Shown here: positions 1 to 8,530 of the stretch, piece after piece
How positions within the stretch are numbered: position 1 is the first letter of the stretch
How the letters are laid out: the number at the start of each line of letters is the position of its first letter
Assembly (NCBI RefSeq): GCF_003121985.1
Contig: NZ_QEWP01000018.1
Coordinates: 27,420 to 91,419, forward strand
Origin: Marinilabilia rubra
GTDB taxonomy: Bacteria; Bacteroidota; Bacteroidia; Bacteroidales; Marinilabiliaceae
DNA length: 64,000 bases
Direction of reading: 5' to 3'
The notes under the pieces: model-generated
The model's database searches: none
Told to the model about the DNA's origin: nothing
Seen by the model: the letters and a program-made list of their open reading frames with translations, nothing else
Position numbers and translations under genes: made by a program

Positions 1-396
1 CTCAATAATTTCCTGATCATCTTCTATATAGGTGAATTTCAAAAGGTCATTAAATATTTGATATTCATATGACATACGGGTATCGTTATAATCAAAATGG
101 ATGGTATGCTCAATTGTATTTAATTCAAATACTCCCGTAGTTTCATATCCGGATCCAAAAACTATGAACTCCCCTTTAAAGTCATCTGGTTCATTATCCG
201 CCTCAAACTCAATGTAATCGCAGCATTCCACCGCCAAACCTGAAATTCCATTTATGGATCGGGAATCAAGCTTCCATTGCCCAAAGATTCCGATTGGTTG
301 CAAATTATCCTGTTTTTCATTTTCGTCCTTTTCGCAGCCATTTAATACTATCAAAGAAAAAACGAGCCCCAAAATTACACTTCCTAAACTTTTCAT
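1..396 (-). CDS. Secreted lipoprotein, C-terminus outside window
   Basis: This open frame starts at ATG 394-396 and runs leftward off the window edge, giving 132 codons. The N-terminus is a lipoprotein signal: Lys2, a hydrophobic stretch, then a lipobox ending LNGC with Cys21, followed by Lys/Asp/Glu/Asn-rich linker. The visible mature part is acidic and beta-strand-like, with a segment containing FGQWKLDS that recalls small Bacteroidota lipocalin-like lipoproteins. I do not recognise a specific family and assign no function. Outer-membrane or periplasmic location is inferred from the signal alone. Confidence 0.75.
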   Translation of the reverse strand, partial: MKSLGSVILGLVFSLIVLNGCEKDENEKQDNLQPIGIFGQWKLDSRSINGISGLAVECCDYIEFEADNEPDDFKGEFIVFGSGYETTGVFELNTIEHTIHFDYNDTRMSYEYQIFNDLLKFTYIEDDQEIIE

Positions 397-762
397 AGCC
401 CCAATTTTATTGGTCAAACAATTTAAAGCATAGCTACTGACTATTTATTGAAGTCCTTGTCTCTGATTCATTATCTTTTGGTTAAGTATTTGGAATATTC
501 GAAACAAGAATCATCACGCACTAAACAGCAATCCAACTAAAAATTGGAAATTAAGACCTATAACAATGTAAAACAAAGAGCCTGCCCCCCCTCCCGCATC
601 CTTAAACAAACCTGTAAAACCAAAATTACATCACAAGCCATCCTGTTTTTAGTCGTCAAAAAAAATGATACCCCCGTGCAGGAAACATAAAGTCGAAGAT
701 CGATTTTTATTGGGTTATGCAGGCGGCATGGCCCTTTCGCAGAGAATAGGTTCATCCCCCAT
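397..762. other. Intergenic region without recognised gene
   Basis: AT-rich spacer of 366 bases between two minus-strand genes. A 65-codon frame on the minus strand (558-755) is low in coding character and has no recognisable domain. A C-rich tract lies at about 585-598. I see no repeat, tRNA or convincing terminator. Confidence 0.5.
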
Positions 763-1560
763 TTACTCTCCGGTTTTTCGTTTCTCCGTCAGATGCTTCC
801 AGAAACGTTTGGGCATAAATTGCCGCTGAAGACGTGGATTGGTGCGTTCCTTTATAGCGATGTGTTTAAAGTAGCTGCGCCACATCTCCTGCCATTCCTT
901 TTCGTCATTGCTTTGGGTCTCGGGGGAAAGTTCTCCTGTGTCGTTATCAAAAGATGGATTATCAATGGAGACTTCCTCTATATTGTCTTTATCGTAATAG
1001 TAGCCATATTTTCGTTCTGTATCATAAATAAGCCAGGGCTGATCGGCAAAACGGGACTTGAAATGATTCAGGGTCATGGGCAGAACATCATACCTGGGCG
1101 ACACGGGCGCAAACCATGTGCCGTCCGCCGTCTGCTCAAACCGGAGAAACATATACAACCGATGCACTTCTTTTAAAACCTTGCGCTCCAACTGGGTGAA
1201 CCGAAGCACTTCTTCAACAGAGAGGTCGTTGGCTACGTTCTTATTGGCGTCAAACAATTGTTTCAAAATAAACAGCATGAGATCTTCAACCCCCGGTTCT
1301 CTCGACAAGAACACATGCATAAACCGCTGCCCCAAACGTTTCCCTCCTGCTTTCTGAATACCTTTCCAGACACGGTCGGCCCGGTCGTCGACAGTCTCCA
1401 CCTCAATGGTTTCTTCAAACAATCCTGGCGATGCTTCGGGAGGAATAATTCTGGCAGGAAACCGTCCCCTGTCCCACACCCCAAAAACGGCGGAGAGAAA
1501 ACCGGGAAAGGTTCCGTCGTATTGGTAATTAACGATATTTTGAAAATCAGGCGTGTTCAT
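763..1560 (-). CDS. DUF4130 'probable DNA metabolism protein', radical-SAM partner
   Basis: A 265-residue soluble protein recognised as the TIGR03915/DUF4130 family by its start (YQYDGTFPGFLSAVF), the central region on long helices (FTQLERKVLKEVHRLYMFLRFEQT) broken here into shorter cues such as LERKVLKEVHRL, and the C-terminal RQFMPKRFWKHLTE. Members normally sit directly beside a radical-SAM protein with a helix-hairpin-helix, and some are fused to uracil-DNA glycosylase. That partner is present at 6123-7379 on the same strand, but 4.5 kb away with four envelope genes in between. No glycosylase domain is attached, and the protein has ordinary family length for the unfused form. The biochemical role is unknown; DNA repair or base modification is the family-level expectation. 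A possible -7 box (TATTTTTG on the minus strand) lies at 1613-1620. Confidence 0.82.
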   Translation of the reverse strand: MNTPDFQNIVNYQYDGTFPGFLSAVFGVWDRGRFPARIIPPEASPGLFEETIEVETVDDRADRVWKGIQKAGGKRLGQRFMHVFLSREPGVEDLMLFILKQLFDANKNVANDLSVEEVLRFTQLERKVLKEVHRLYMFLRFEQTADGTWFAPVSPRYDVLPMTLNHFKSRFADQPWLIYDTERKYGYYYDKDNIEEVSIDNPSFDNDTGELSPETQSNDEKEWQEMWRSYFKHIAIKERTNPRLQRQFMPKRFWKHLTEKRKTGE

Positions 1561-1808
1561 GGTATTCCTGGCAAGTAAATTGGGATTCTCTAAATGTCTA
1601 TTGTTGCTCCTGCAAAAATAACGTATTCCATTATTATGGGATCATTTCGCATTAAAAACCTCAAATCCTTAATCTCAGAGCAGGAGGGCATATTAACTCA
1701 ATATGATCTTTACAAACAGTTAACCATTGTGTAAACCAAGGTTGAAGTTGACCTAATTCCCCCGAAACACTGACATTCTACATTGCAACTGAAACAAAAC
1801 TTTCAGCT

Positions 1809-2519
1809 ATGCAGACTCTATTAAAACTTAAGGCCAAAAGGATATCTTCCATCAATGAATTCATTTTGGGCACCGGCATCTTTGCTGTTTTAGGAGCCGT
1901 TATCCTCTTTATAATAAACAAGGGAGACATTCTATTGTATATAAACACTCATCTCGCTCCTTTTGCAGATAATTTTTTCAAGACTTATACGCACCTTGGG
2001 TTGGGATCACTTCTGGCCCTCTTTGCATTGGTATTTCTTTTTATCCGTTATTATTATTCCATTATGTTCGCTGCCTCACTTATCAGTGCAGGTGTCATTG
2101 TTTTTATCAGCAAGAAGTTACTATTCACTCATCTTTACCGACCAGCCAAAAACATCGATTTAGCAAGCCTGCCTAACGTTATTGAAGGAATGAACTATCA
2201 CCATTACGGTTCCTTCCCTTCAGGCCATACCCTTACGGCATTCGCCGGAGCAACAATTCTGGCCCTTGCCGCCCGCCAAAAAGGGCTGGGCTACCTGCTA
2301 ATTGCAATGGCTGTTGGGGTCGCCATTTCGAGAGTTTACCTGCTACAGCATTATTTCATGGACGTTTATGCAGGTGGATTAATTGGTGTAGCTGTAACCC
2401 TGGGACTTCATTTCTGGCTCAACCGCTACTATCCCCGTCTGAAGAGCAATCTGGCTAAAGATTACCTCATATTTCGCAGAAGGCGCATCAGAGCCAAAGC
2501 CCAGCTTTCAGCCAATTAA
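1809..2519 (+). CDS. PAP2-family membrane phosphatase
   Basis: A 236-residue integral membrane phosphatase of the PAP2 superfamily, which removes phosphate from lipid carriers such as undecaprenyl pyrophosphate, lipid A or phosphatidic acid on the outer face of the inner membrane. Three signature motifs are visible: a basic segment ending in Arg111-Pro112, PSGH at residues 137-140, and SR(x5)H(x3)D with Ser174, Arg175, His181 and Asp185. There are five to six hydrophobic segments. It converges on the ArnT-like gene, the two coding regions overlapping by 4 bases at 2516-2519. Next to a GtrB-like transferase and a flippase-like protein, recycling of a polyprenyl carrier is plausible, but the substrate cannot be read from sequence. 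Confidence 0.87.
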   Translation: MQTLLKLKAKRISSINEFILGTGIFAVLGAVILFIINKGDILLYINTHLAPFADNFFKTYTHLGLGSLLALFALVFLFIRYYYSIMFAASLISAGVIVFISKKLLFTHLYRPAKNIDLASLPNVIEGMNYHHYGSFPSGHTLTAFAGATILALAARQKGLGYLLIAMAVGVAISRVYLLQHYFMDVYAGGLIGVAVTLGLHFWLNRYYPRLKSNLAKDYLIFRRRRIRAKAQLSAN

Positions 2520-4090
2520 TTATCAGATATTCCCTTTATGACACGGGTTTTCCGGTTATCAAAGAGATCGGTGGTTTCGAACAGGATTTCATAATCGACT
2601 TGGTCTCCAATTCCCCGGAGTCCTTTTTTTGTGGTCAGCAACAGGTTGCCGGGCTCAGCCATAAAGGCAGCCACCTCCTCCGTAGTTTCCAATTCAGGGA
2701 TCAATCCGTGCTTAAAGACAAACGCAGGATTCAAACTTTGATGCCAGGCTACGGAATCGGCGTTCGTTACGATTTCCTTCGTCAGAAAAACAGGATTCCG
2801 TTTATCCAATTGTGGCATAAGACCACCCATTAAGGTCAGTGCTCCCACACAAAACGAAATGCCCAAAGTCAGAAAAGCCGCCCGGTTTCTGTACCTGAAT
2901 GCCAACAAAGTGGCCACCAAAGAACCTAAAACAAGTGGTAACAGGTAAAACAATAATTGATGCATACCTTCCAGGTTGGGGGCTGTTTCGACAGCAATCC
3001 ATACACCTGCCGGCAACAACAATGAAAAGATTAAAGTTGCCAGAAAATTCCAGCGGAATCTTCGGGAATATTCTCGCGCACCTTCCCGGCTCAGAAAAAA
3101 ACCAACCAAAATAGCTGTAAAAGGATAGGCAGGCATGGCATAATTCGGCAACTGGGTGCTGCTGATGGAGAAGAAGACCACGAACACCAGCGTTACAATA
3201 CTGCCGAGAGCAATGATTTGATCTTGTCTGTTTTGCCAGGCAGATTTAATGACAGGCCAAATAAAAAACACAAAAGGCAGAAACCCCATCAGGTAATACC
3301 CTGATGTAATAAGAAATAATCCCCCATGCCCTTCCTTGGTATCCGAGAACCGGTTGATATTATGATCGAACAAAAAACCCTCAACCCATGCTCCATCAGT
3401 GGCTTGCCACACCAAATAATACCAGGGCACCACAATAATCAAAAAACAAAGAATGCCCGAAACAGAAATCAGCTTCCGTAACACCACCATCGTAAACTGA
3501 CGGGTAATGAGGAGAAATGTCAGCATCGACAACCCGGGCAATGCCAATGCCACCGGCCCTTTGGCCAGTACACCCAAACCGAGGGAAGCATAGAGGCCAT
3601 AAAGAGCCCATTTTTGCTGGGTCTGCATCCAATGGTAAAAGGCCATCAGGCTTATCCCGATAAAGGTTATCAAATAAGGATCGGGAACCGCCAAATGAAA
3701 TTCAAGGACGAAATGAATGCTGGCCCATAAAACGAAAACGCTCCACCAGGCATGTGATCTGGTACTGTGCCGTGTCAAAAACAAGAAGAACACAAGCATC
3801 AGGATACTTCCGGTTAAACCGGAAAAGAAGCGGGCAGCAAAGGGTGTTTTTCCGAAAATGGAATAGGCCCCCATCATAAAGTAATAATGCAGAGGTGGTT
3901 TATCAGTCCTCAGCTCGCCATTAAACAAGGGAGTAATGCCGTCTCCCGTTGACATCATCTCATAAGCACATTGCGCATTTTTACTTTCGTCAAGGATGTA
4001 GATACTTGAACTACCGGAACCAAAAAGAAATAAAAACAGAGAAATAGAAAGGACGATTAACCCCGACGGTACTATTGAAAGTGACTTCAT
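2516..4090 (-). CDS. ArnT-like (GT83/PMT) lipid-linked sugar transferase
   Basis: A 524-residue polytopic membrane protein with the layout of ArnT/dolichyl-phosphate-mannose transferases: an N-terminal transmembrane helix followed by a periplasmic loop carrying Asp34-Glu35 (LDESKNAQCAYEM) and then the TDKPPLHYYF motif, and about twelve further hydrophobic segments with a short soluble C-terminus. These enzymes transfer a sugar from a polyprenyl-phosphate donor to lipid A, protein or glycan on the periplasmic side. The donor could be made by the GtrB-like enzyme at 4306-5274, which is divergently oriented. Acceptor and sugar are unknown. A second, only distantly similar paralogue is at 8802-10481. 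Confidence 0.85.
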   Translation of the reverse strand: MKSLSIVPSGLIVLSISLFLFLFGSGSSSIYILDESKNAQCAYEMMSTGDGITPLFNGELRTDKPPLHYYFMMGAYSIFGKTPFAARFFSGLTGSILMLVFFLFLTRHSTRSHAWWSVFVLWASIHFVLEFHLAVPDPYLITFIGISLMAFYHWMQTQQKWALYGLYASLGLGVLAKGPVALALPGLSMLTFLLITRQFTMVVLRKLISVSGILCFLIIVVPWYYLVWQATDGAWVEGFLFDHNINRFSDTKEGHGGLFLITSGYYLMGFLPFVFFIWPVIKSAWQNRQDQIIALGSIVTLVFVVFFSISSTQLPNYAMPAYPFTAILVGFFLSREGAREYSRRFRWNFLATLIFSLLLPAGVWIAVETAPNLEGMHQLLFYLLPLVLGSLVATLLAFRYRNRAAFLTLGISFCVGALTLMGGLMPQLDKRNPVFLTKEIVTNADSVAWHQSLNPAFVFKHGLIPELETTEEVAAFMAEPGNLLLTTKKGLRGIGDQVDYEILFETTDLFDNRKTRVIKGISDN

Positions 4091-4305
4091 TTTTTTTTAC
4101 AAATGTTCTTCATCGCTTCCAATCCTGCAAACAGCATCCACAGACTTAATCAAAAATTAACCCGTTCATTCTCTTAACCTTTCTTATACATTATCATAAA
4201 GAAGCCATAAAATCCGGAAAACATTCTCCTAACACGCATTACCTTAATTTACATGATAACACAAAGGAATGAAAAGAACTTAATGACAAACCAGAAATTA
4301 CACTC

Positions 4306-5274
4306 ATGGATATTAAGCCCAAACTATCAGTCGTCATATGCGTCTATAACGAGGAAGCCAATATAGCGCCCCTTTATGAGCAAATTCAGATGGCCATGAC
4401 AGGCATCGAAAGCGAAATAATTTTTGTAGACGACGGGTCTACCGATCAAACTGTATCAGAGGTATTAAAGCTCAAAGGGGATGGCATTGTGCTGGTGAGA
4501 CTCAAACGAAACTATGGACAAAGTTCGGCCCTGGCGGCAGGCATTGAAAAAGCCAACGGGCATTATATAGCCACCATTGACGGTGACCTTCAAAATGATC
4601 CGGCGGATATTCCTGCTATGCTAAATAAAGCCATTCGCGAGGACTGGGACCTGGTTGCCGGTATCAGGGCCAATCGCAAAGACGGATTCATCTGGCGAAA
4701 GCTGCCAAGTAAGCTGGCTAATATGTTCATTCGCTACACCACTCAGGTAAAGATGAAGGATTACGGGTGTACCCTTAAGGTATTTAAAGCAGATCTGGCC
4801 AAAAGTCTCGGTCTTTATGGTGAATTGCATCGTTTCATTCCAGTTTTGGCAAGCAACGAAGGGGCGGCCATCACCCAGATGAATGTCAACCACCGGGCCC
4901 GTGAGCATGGAAAGTCGAAATACGGCATTGGCCGCACACTTAAGGTAGTCAGTGACCTTATACTGATGCTCTTTTTAAAAAAATACATGCAGAAGCCCAT
5001 TCATCTGTTTGGAACCTCAGGTATTTTCCTTTTCATGATTGGGGGATTGATCAATGTATACCTTTTGATACTGAAAATAATGGGGCACGACATTTGGGGA
5101 AAGCCCATCATGATACTGGGAATTTTATTAATCCTGGCAGGCATCCAATTGGTTACTTTCGGTTTACTTTCCGAAGTAAACATCAGAACCTATTACGAGT
5201 CTCAGAATAAAAAACCTTACAAAATCAGAAATACACAGAATGTTGGCAATAAAAAACTACGGACGGCATCTTAA
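4306..5274 (+). CDS. GtrB/ArnC-like polyprenyl-phosphate glycosyltransferase
   Basis: A 322-residue family 2 glycosyltransferase. The N-terminal GT-A domain opens with LSVVICVYNEEANI, has the nucleotide-binding DDGS at residues 42-45 and the metal-binding IDGDLQ at 91-96 (Asp92, Asp94). Two hydrophobic hairpins near residues 235-290 are the C-terminal membrane anchor typical of DPMS, GtrB and ArnC proteins, which load a sugar onto undecaprenyl phosphate at the cytoplasmic face. The next gene overlaps its 3' end by 35 bases, so they are translationally coupled. Probably it supplies the lipid-linked sugar for the ArnT-like enzyme next door; sugar identity is not readable. Confidence 0.87.
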   Translation: MDIKPKLSVVICVYNEEANIAPLYEQIQMAMTGIESEIIFVDDGSTDQTVSEVLKLKGDGIVLVRLKRNYGQSSALAAGIEKANGHYIATIDGDLQNDPADIPAMLNKAIREDWDLVAGIRANRKDGFIWRKLPSKLANMFIRYTTQVKMKDYGCTLKVFKADLAKSLGLYGELHRFIPVLASNEGAAITQMNVNHRAREHGKSKYGIGRTLKVVSDLILMLFLKKYMQKPIHLFGTSGIFLFMIGGLINVYLLILKIMGHDIWGKPIMILGILLILAGIQLVTFGLLSEVNIRTYYESQNKKPYKIRNTQNVGNKKLRTAS

Positions 5275-6163
5275 ACTGATCACTAAAATATTGGTTTCGG
5301 GAGTAGCCATTTACTTCATTGCCTCAAAGATGGACCTTTCCATAGTGCTGAAGGAGCTGACTGCCATTCACCCCTTCTTTCTCATCACAGCGGTTACGCT
5401 GTATATGCTTTCGCAGATAATCAGTTCGCACAGGCTGAACACCCTGTTTAAAGCATTGCCATTGCAAATACCATTTTTGAGTAATGTCAAACTATATTGG
5501 GTTGGCATGTTCTATAATTTCTTTTTGCCAGGGGGTGTTGGTGGAGATGGGTACAAAGTTGTTTTTCTCAGAAGACATTTTAGCAATCCTGTAAAAAACA
5601 TACTAAGTGCCATCATCTCTGACCGGGTGAGTGGTCTGATGATTATAGGGTGTTTTGTTCTCGGATTGTCCTATTTCGTTCCTCAGCATCTCCCCTTACA
5701 GGAGTGGTTTTTTCTTCTTATTCCACTTAGTTTGTTGGGTTTTTATTTTTTTCTGAAAATTATAAATCATCAACTTAACCAGGCATTTTGGCAGGTTTCC
5801 GGTCTCTCGCTTTTGATCCAGGGCATTCAAGTCGTGGCTGTAATTTGCCTTCTGTTTGCCATCGATGTTGATATTGCACAATATGGAACGGAATACCTTC
5901 TTCTGTTTTTCCTGTCAACCATTGCATCAGCAGTTCCAATAACGCTTGGCGGAATAGGTGCCCGCGAGATGGTTTTTTTCAGCGGCTCCCTTTACATGGG
6001 CACAGATCCGGGGCAGGCCCTGGCGCTGAGTATATTATTTTACCTCACAACATTAATCAGTAGCTTACCGGGTCTTTATTTTGTGGTGAAACCCAATGCC
6101 ATTCAAATAAAAGACCAATCATTTATCTCTGAAACAGCTTCAATTGAACGGCATCGGGCGTAA
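5240..6163 (+). CDS. LPG-synthase-TM/UPF0104 flippase-like membrane protein
   Basis: A 307-residue polytopic protein of the lysylphosphatidylglycerol synthetase TM region / AglD-like family (UPF0104). Family hallmarks are the N-terminal hydrophobic hairpin, the loop containing FFLPGGVGGDGYKV near residues 94-107, and the late glycine-rich segment PITLGGIGAREMVFF. Such stand-alone TM proteins next to a GtrB-like transferase are thought to take part in moving polyprenyl-phosphate sugars or lipids across the inner membrane; that role is inference. It lacks the soluble aminoacyltransferase domain of MprF. The start overlaps the GtrB-like gene by 35 bases, and its 3' end overlaps the convergent radical-SAM gene by 41 bases. 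Confidence 0.82.
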   Translation: MLAIKNYGRHLKLITKILVSGVAIYFIASKMDLSIVLKELTAIHPFFLITAVTLYMLSQIISSHRLNTLFKALPLQIPFLSNVKLYWVGMFYNFFLPGGVGGDGYKVVFLRRHFSNPVKNILSAIISDRVSGLMIIGCFVLGLSYFVPQHLPLQEWFFLLIPLSLLGFYFFLKIINHQLNQAFWQVSGLSLLIQGIQVVAVICLLFAIDVDIAQYGTEYLLLFFLSTIASAVPITLGGIGAREMVFFSGSLYMGTDPGQALALSILFYLTTLISSLPGLYFVVKPNAIQIKDQSFISETASIERHRA

Positions 6164-7379
6164 TTTTCCGGGCCGATTTATCCAGAAACATCATCCGCAT
6201 ATGTTCGGGGTTCATATCAGAAACCTTTTTCCCCTGGAGCTCGCGACAGGTAATAAAAAACTGAGCCCGTTTCATAACAACCCCCATTTTCTTGAGCAGA
6301 TAGGAAGATACATGCCCGTATCGCCGGGCCGAAAGAATCAGCCGGGCACTTTTGGGGCCAATACCCGGCACCCTCAGCAGCATATGCAAATCGGCCTTTT
6401 GAATATCAACGGGAAAGATCTCAGGATGACGCAAGGCATAAGCCAGCTTGGGATCCAGTTCCAAATCAAGATCGGGATGGGCATTGTCAACAATTTCCTC
6501 CACATTAAACTCATAAAAACGCATGAGCCAGTCGGCCTGATAGAGCCTGTTTTCGCGCTTCAAGGGAGGTGTAGCAATCGCCGGTAACCGGCTATCAGAA
6601 GTATTAGTATGAATATAACCTGAGTAGTACACCCGCTTCAACTGATTTTCGTTGTAAAGAGAGTTTGCCAGTCGCAGCACCTGGTTGTCCGTATCTGGCG
6701 TTGCGCCTATGATGAGCTGCGTACTTTGTCCGGCCGGCACAAACTCAGGGGCTTTACGTGTTTGTCTTTTAGCAGGCAGATACTCAGCCTTGGTCTCTTT
6801 AATGAAATTCATGGGTTTCAGCACACTGCCAAAATCCTTTTCCGGTGCCAGGTACTGAAGACTTTTTTCTGAGGGAATCTCAATATTGACACTCATACGA
6901 TCGGCATACATTCCTGCCTCACGAATCAAGGCATTGTCGGCTCCCGGAATGGCTTTGAGGTGAATATAACCGTTGAAGCGGTGCACCTCCCTCAAGTCGC
7001 GCACTACTTTGGTAAGCCGCCCCATGGTATAATCAGGATTCTTCATCACGCCACTGCTCAGAAACAGTCCTTCGATGTAGTTACGCCGGTAAAAGTTGAT
7101 GGTAATGTCCACCAACTCCTCAGTCGTAAATGCGGCCCTGGGGATATCGTTGTTTCGCCGATTGGCGCAATAGGCACAGTCGTAGATGCAGTGATTTGTC
7201 ATCAATACTTTGAGCAGCGAAATGCAGCGGCCATCGTCGGCAAAGCTGTGGCAAATGCCGGCAGCCAAGGACGATCCCAATCCACTGGAGTTGCCCGTTC
7301 GGGTACTTCCGCTGGTGGCACACGACACATCGTATTTGGCGGCAGAAGCAAGTATTTTGAGTTTTTCGAATTTATCCAT
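6123..7379 (-). CDS. DNA modification/repair radical-SAM protein (UDG-linked family)
   Basis: A 418-residue protein of the TIGR03916 family. The radical-SAM cluster motif CxxxCxxC is Cys64, Cys68 and Cys71 (NHCIYDCAYC), binding a 4Fe-4S cluster and S-adenosylmethionine. A helix-hairpin-helix DNA-binding segment, LLRVPGIGPKSARLIL, lies in the last quarter. I place the start at MDKFEKLKIL (7377-7379): the open frame continues 32 codons upstream, but that part is encoded by repetitive low-complexity DNA and is Pro/His/Leu-rich unlike homologues. The usual DUF4130 partner is at 763-1560. The reaction is not established; the family is named from fusion and linkage to uracil-DNA glycosylase. The XRE-S24 repressor upstream on the same strand may control it. 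Confidence 0.87.
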   Translation of the reverse strand: MDKFEKLKILASAAKYDVSCATSGSTRTGNSSGLGSSLAAGICHSFADDGRCISLLKVLMTNHCIYDCAYCANRRNNDIPRAAFTTEELVDITINFYRRNYIEGLFLSSGVMKNPDYTMGRLTKVVRDLREVHRFNGYIHLKAIPGADNALIREAGMYADRMSVNIEIPSEKSLQYLAPEKDFGSVLKPMNFIKETKAEYLPAKRQTRKAPEFVPAGQSTQLIIGATPDTDNQVLRLANSLYNENQLKRVYYSGYIHTNTSDSRLPAIATPPLKRENRLYQADWLMRFYEFNVEEIVDNAHPDLDLELDPKLAYALRHPEIFPVDIQKADLHMLLRVPGIGPKSARLILSARRYGHVSSYLLKKMGVVMKRAQFFITCRELQGKKVSDMNPEHMRMMFLDKSARKITPDAVQLKLFQR

Positions 7380-7531
7380 GATTAAAGGGTGATATGGTGG
7401 AAGGGTTGAATGGGCAGAGGGCAAGGCGCAGAGAGCATGGGGCACAGTGCCTGGTACGTGGAGCGAAGGGCACAAGACAGAGGGGGTGGAGTATATAGAG
7501 ATGCAGGCAGTGAACCTGCTTCCGTGGGTAA

Positions 7532-7551
7532 AGACGCACGGCCGTGCGTCT
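7532..7551. repeat. Perfect 20-base palindrome AGACGCACGGCCGTGCGTCT
   Basis: Uninterrupted self-complementary 20-mer with a high GC content compared with its surroundings. It overlaps the left edge of the tandem 52-base repeats. It is not followed by a T tract, so it does not look like a terminator; a REP-like or transposition-related role is possible. Confidence 0.85.
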
Positions 7552-7647
7552 CTAAATTCTCAACACCCAATATGATACACTTTGCCCCATGCCCAGTGCG
7601 TCTCTACATTCTCAACATCCTATATGATACGCTTTGCTCCATGCCCA
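7544..7647. repeat. Two tandem copies of a 52-base repeat
   Basis: Units at 7544-7595 and 7596-7647, each starting GTGCGTCTCT and ending CCATGCCCA, differ at only a handful of positions. A partial third start (GTGCTCC) follows. Only two units and no spacers, so not a CRISPR array. Confidence 0.85.
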
Positions 7648-7674
7648 GTGCTCCGTCACTCCATGCTCCCTGCC

Positions 7675-8493
7675 CTATGCCCCATGCGCTCCGCCCTTCA
7701 GCAAATGCTCCTTCAGCTCCCCCACATCACTCTGAATGGTATTGATCGACCTCATCAGGTGCTCCACCTCTATCTTGCCCTGGGGCAACTCGGGACTGAT
7801 AAAATGCACAAACCTCCAGATTTCCCGGATTTCTTCCACAGGCAAATCGTAAGGATCATAAACGGGATTCAGACTAATGCACTTCAGGCTGCTCTTCTCT
7901 TTTATTTCATTTTGAATAATCTTAAAGGAGATACCATCATCACGGGTTAGTATTACGCAGGCATCGCCGTCTTTTATGGTGTTCCAGTCGAGAATAAACT
8001 CCCCTGTAATCCATGCACCGCTGGGTACAGGCAACATGGAATCTCCACTAATTTGAAATGTCCGGTACTTCTTTTCTTTGTCCAGAAACGGCAGCCGGAA
8101 AACCGGCAACGAACTAATATATTCAGGATCGGAAAATCCGGTAAGGTAGCCTGCCTTTGCTTTCTCGGGAACCAACTCAATATTTTCCTCATTGTCAGGC
8201 CCCACGGTTGAAGTGAGAATCCGCAGACGGGAGCCACGAACGTAAACGTCATTCCCCCCTTCCAGATCTTTCAGTTGAAAGTTGGTCAGCTTGCCTAAAT
8301 CCACCCGAACCAATGTGTCCATCGAGAGCCCAAAATAATCAGAAAGTGCGGTAAGCAAATCCAATGGTGGTCCTGAAACTTTATTCTCATAGTTATTGAG
8401 TGTTGGACGCTTAATATTCAGAGCGGCAGCCAGGTCTCCCTGAGTAAGCCCCTTGCGTTTGCGCAACAGCCGGAGATTAGATGCAAAATACAT
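7675..8493 (-). CDS. XRE-family repressor with S24 (LexA/CI-like) self-cleavage domain
   Basis: A 272-residue regulator. Residues 1-65 form an XRE helix-turn-helix (LRKRKGLTQGDLAAALNIKRPTL spans the HTH; key cue LTQGDLAAALNI). Residues about 105-235 are an S24 peptidase domain with the catalytic pair Ser152 (SGDSM) and Lys191 (SFKI) and a candidate scissile Ala114-Gly115, spaced as in LexA. Such proteins bind DNA as dimers and self-cleave when RecA filaments form after DNA damage. A C-terminal tail of about 35 residues (helical, LMRSINTIQ) is extra to the domains and is partly encoded in the start of the low-complexity DNA. A promoter and a palindromic operator precede the gene, suggesting autoregulation, and the downstream radical-SAM gene may share its control. 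Confidence 0.86.
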   Translation of the reverse strand: MYFASNLRLLRKRKGLTQGDLAAALNIKRPTLNNYENKVSGPPLDLLTALSDYFGLSMDTLVRVDLGKLTNFQLKDLEGGNDVYVRGSRLRILTSTVGPDNEENIELVPEKAKAGYLTGFSDPEYISSLPVFRLPFLDKEKKYRTFQISGDSMLPVPSGAWITGEFILDWNTIKDGDACVILTRDDGISFKIIQNEIKEKSSLKCISLNPVYDPYDLPVEEIREIWRFVHFISPELPQGKIEVEHLMRSINTIQSDVGELKEHLLKGGAHGA

Positions 8494-8503
8494 GTTTATA
8501 TTT

Positions 8504-8521
8504 TAATCTTTAGTTAGATTA
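8504..8521 (-). promoter_or_regulatory. Palindromic operator TAATCT-N6-AGATTA
   Basis: Perfect inverted repeat with 6-base arms around TTAGTT, lying between the -7 box (8531-8538) and the repressor start codon (8493). The position over the initial transcribed region suits an autorepressor binding site for the S24/XRE protein. Binding is inferred. Confidence 0.6.
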
Positions 8522-8530
8522 CTTTATAAG

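Larger units (their letters stand above)
7395..7672. repeat. Skewed low-complexity spacer upstream of the radical-SAM gene
   Basis: The spacer changes from G/A-rich on the left (about 7395-7500, words such as GGGCAAGGCG, GGGGCACAG) to C/T-rich on the right (about 7575-7690, words such as CCATGCCC, TGCCCTATGCC), so the two halves are roughly inverted relatives. It contains a perfect palindrome and a two-copy tandem repeat listed separately. Frames running through it on both strands give Pro/Cys/Leu-rich translations and are not genes. Confidence 0.7.

Noticed and set aside
793..1578. Three plus-strand frames of 93-127 codons
   Set aside because: They overlap the minus-strand DUF4130 gene entirely, give Pro/Cys/Asn-rich translations without domain and are antisense shadows.
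7544..7647. CRISPR array
   Set aside because: Only two adjacent units, no spacers, no cas genes in the window.
7410..7745. Plus-strand frame of 111 codons, and minus-strand frame at 7382-7570
   Set aside because: Both run through the skewed low-complexity repeats and tandem units; translations repeat similar words (APCPMPHALRP) and are not proteins.
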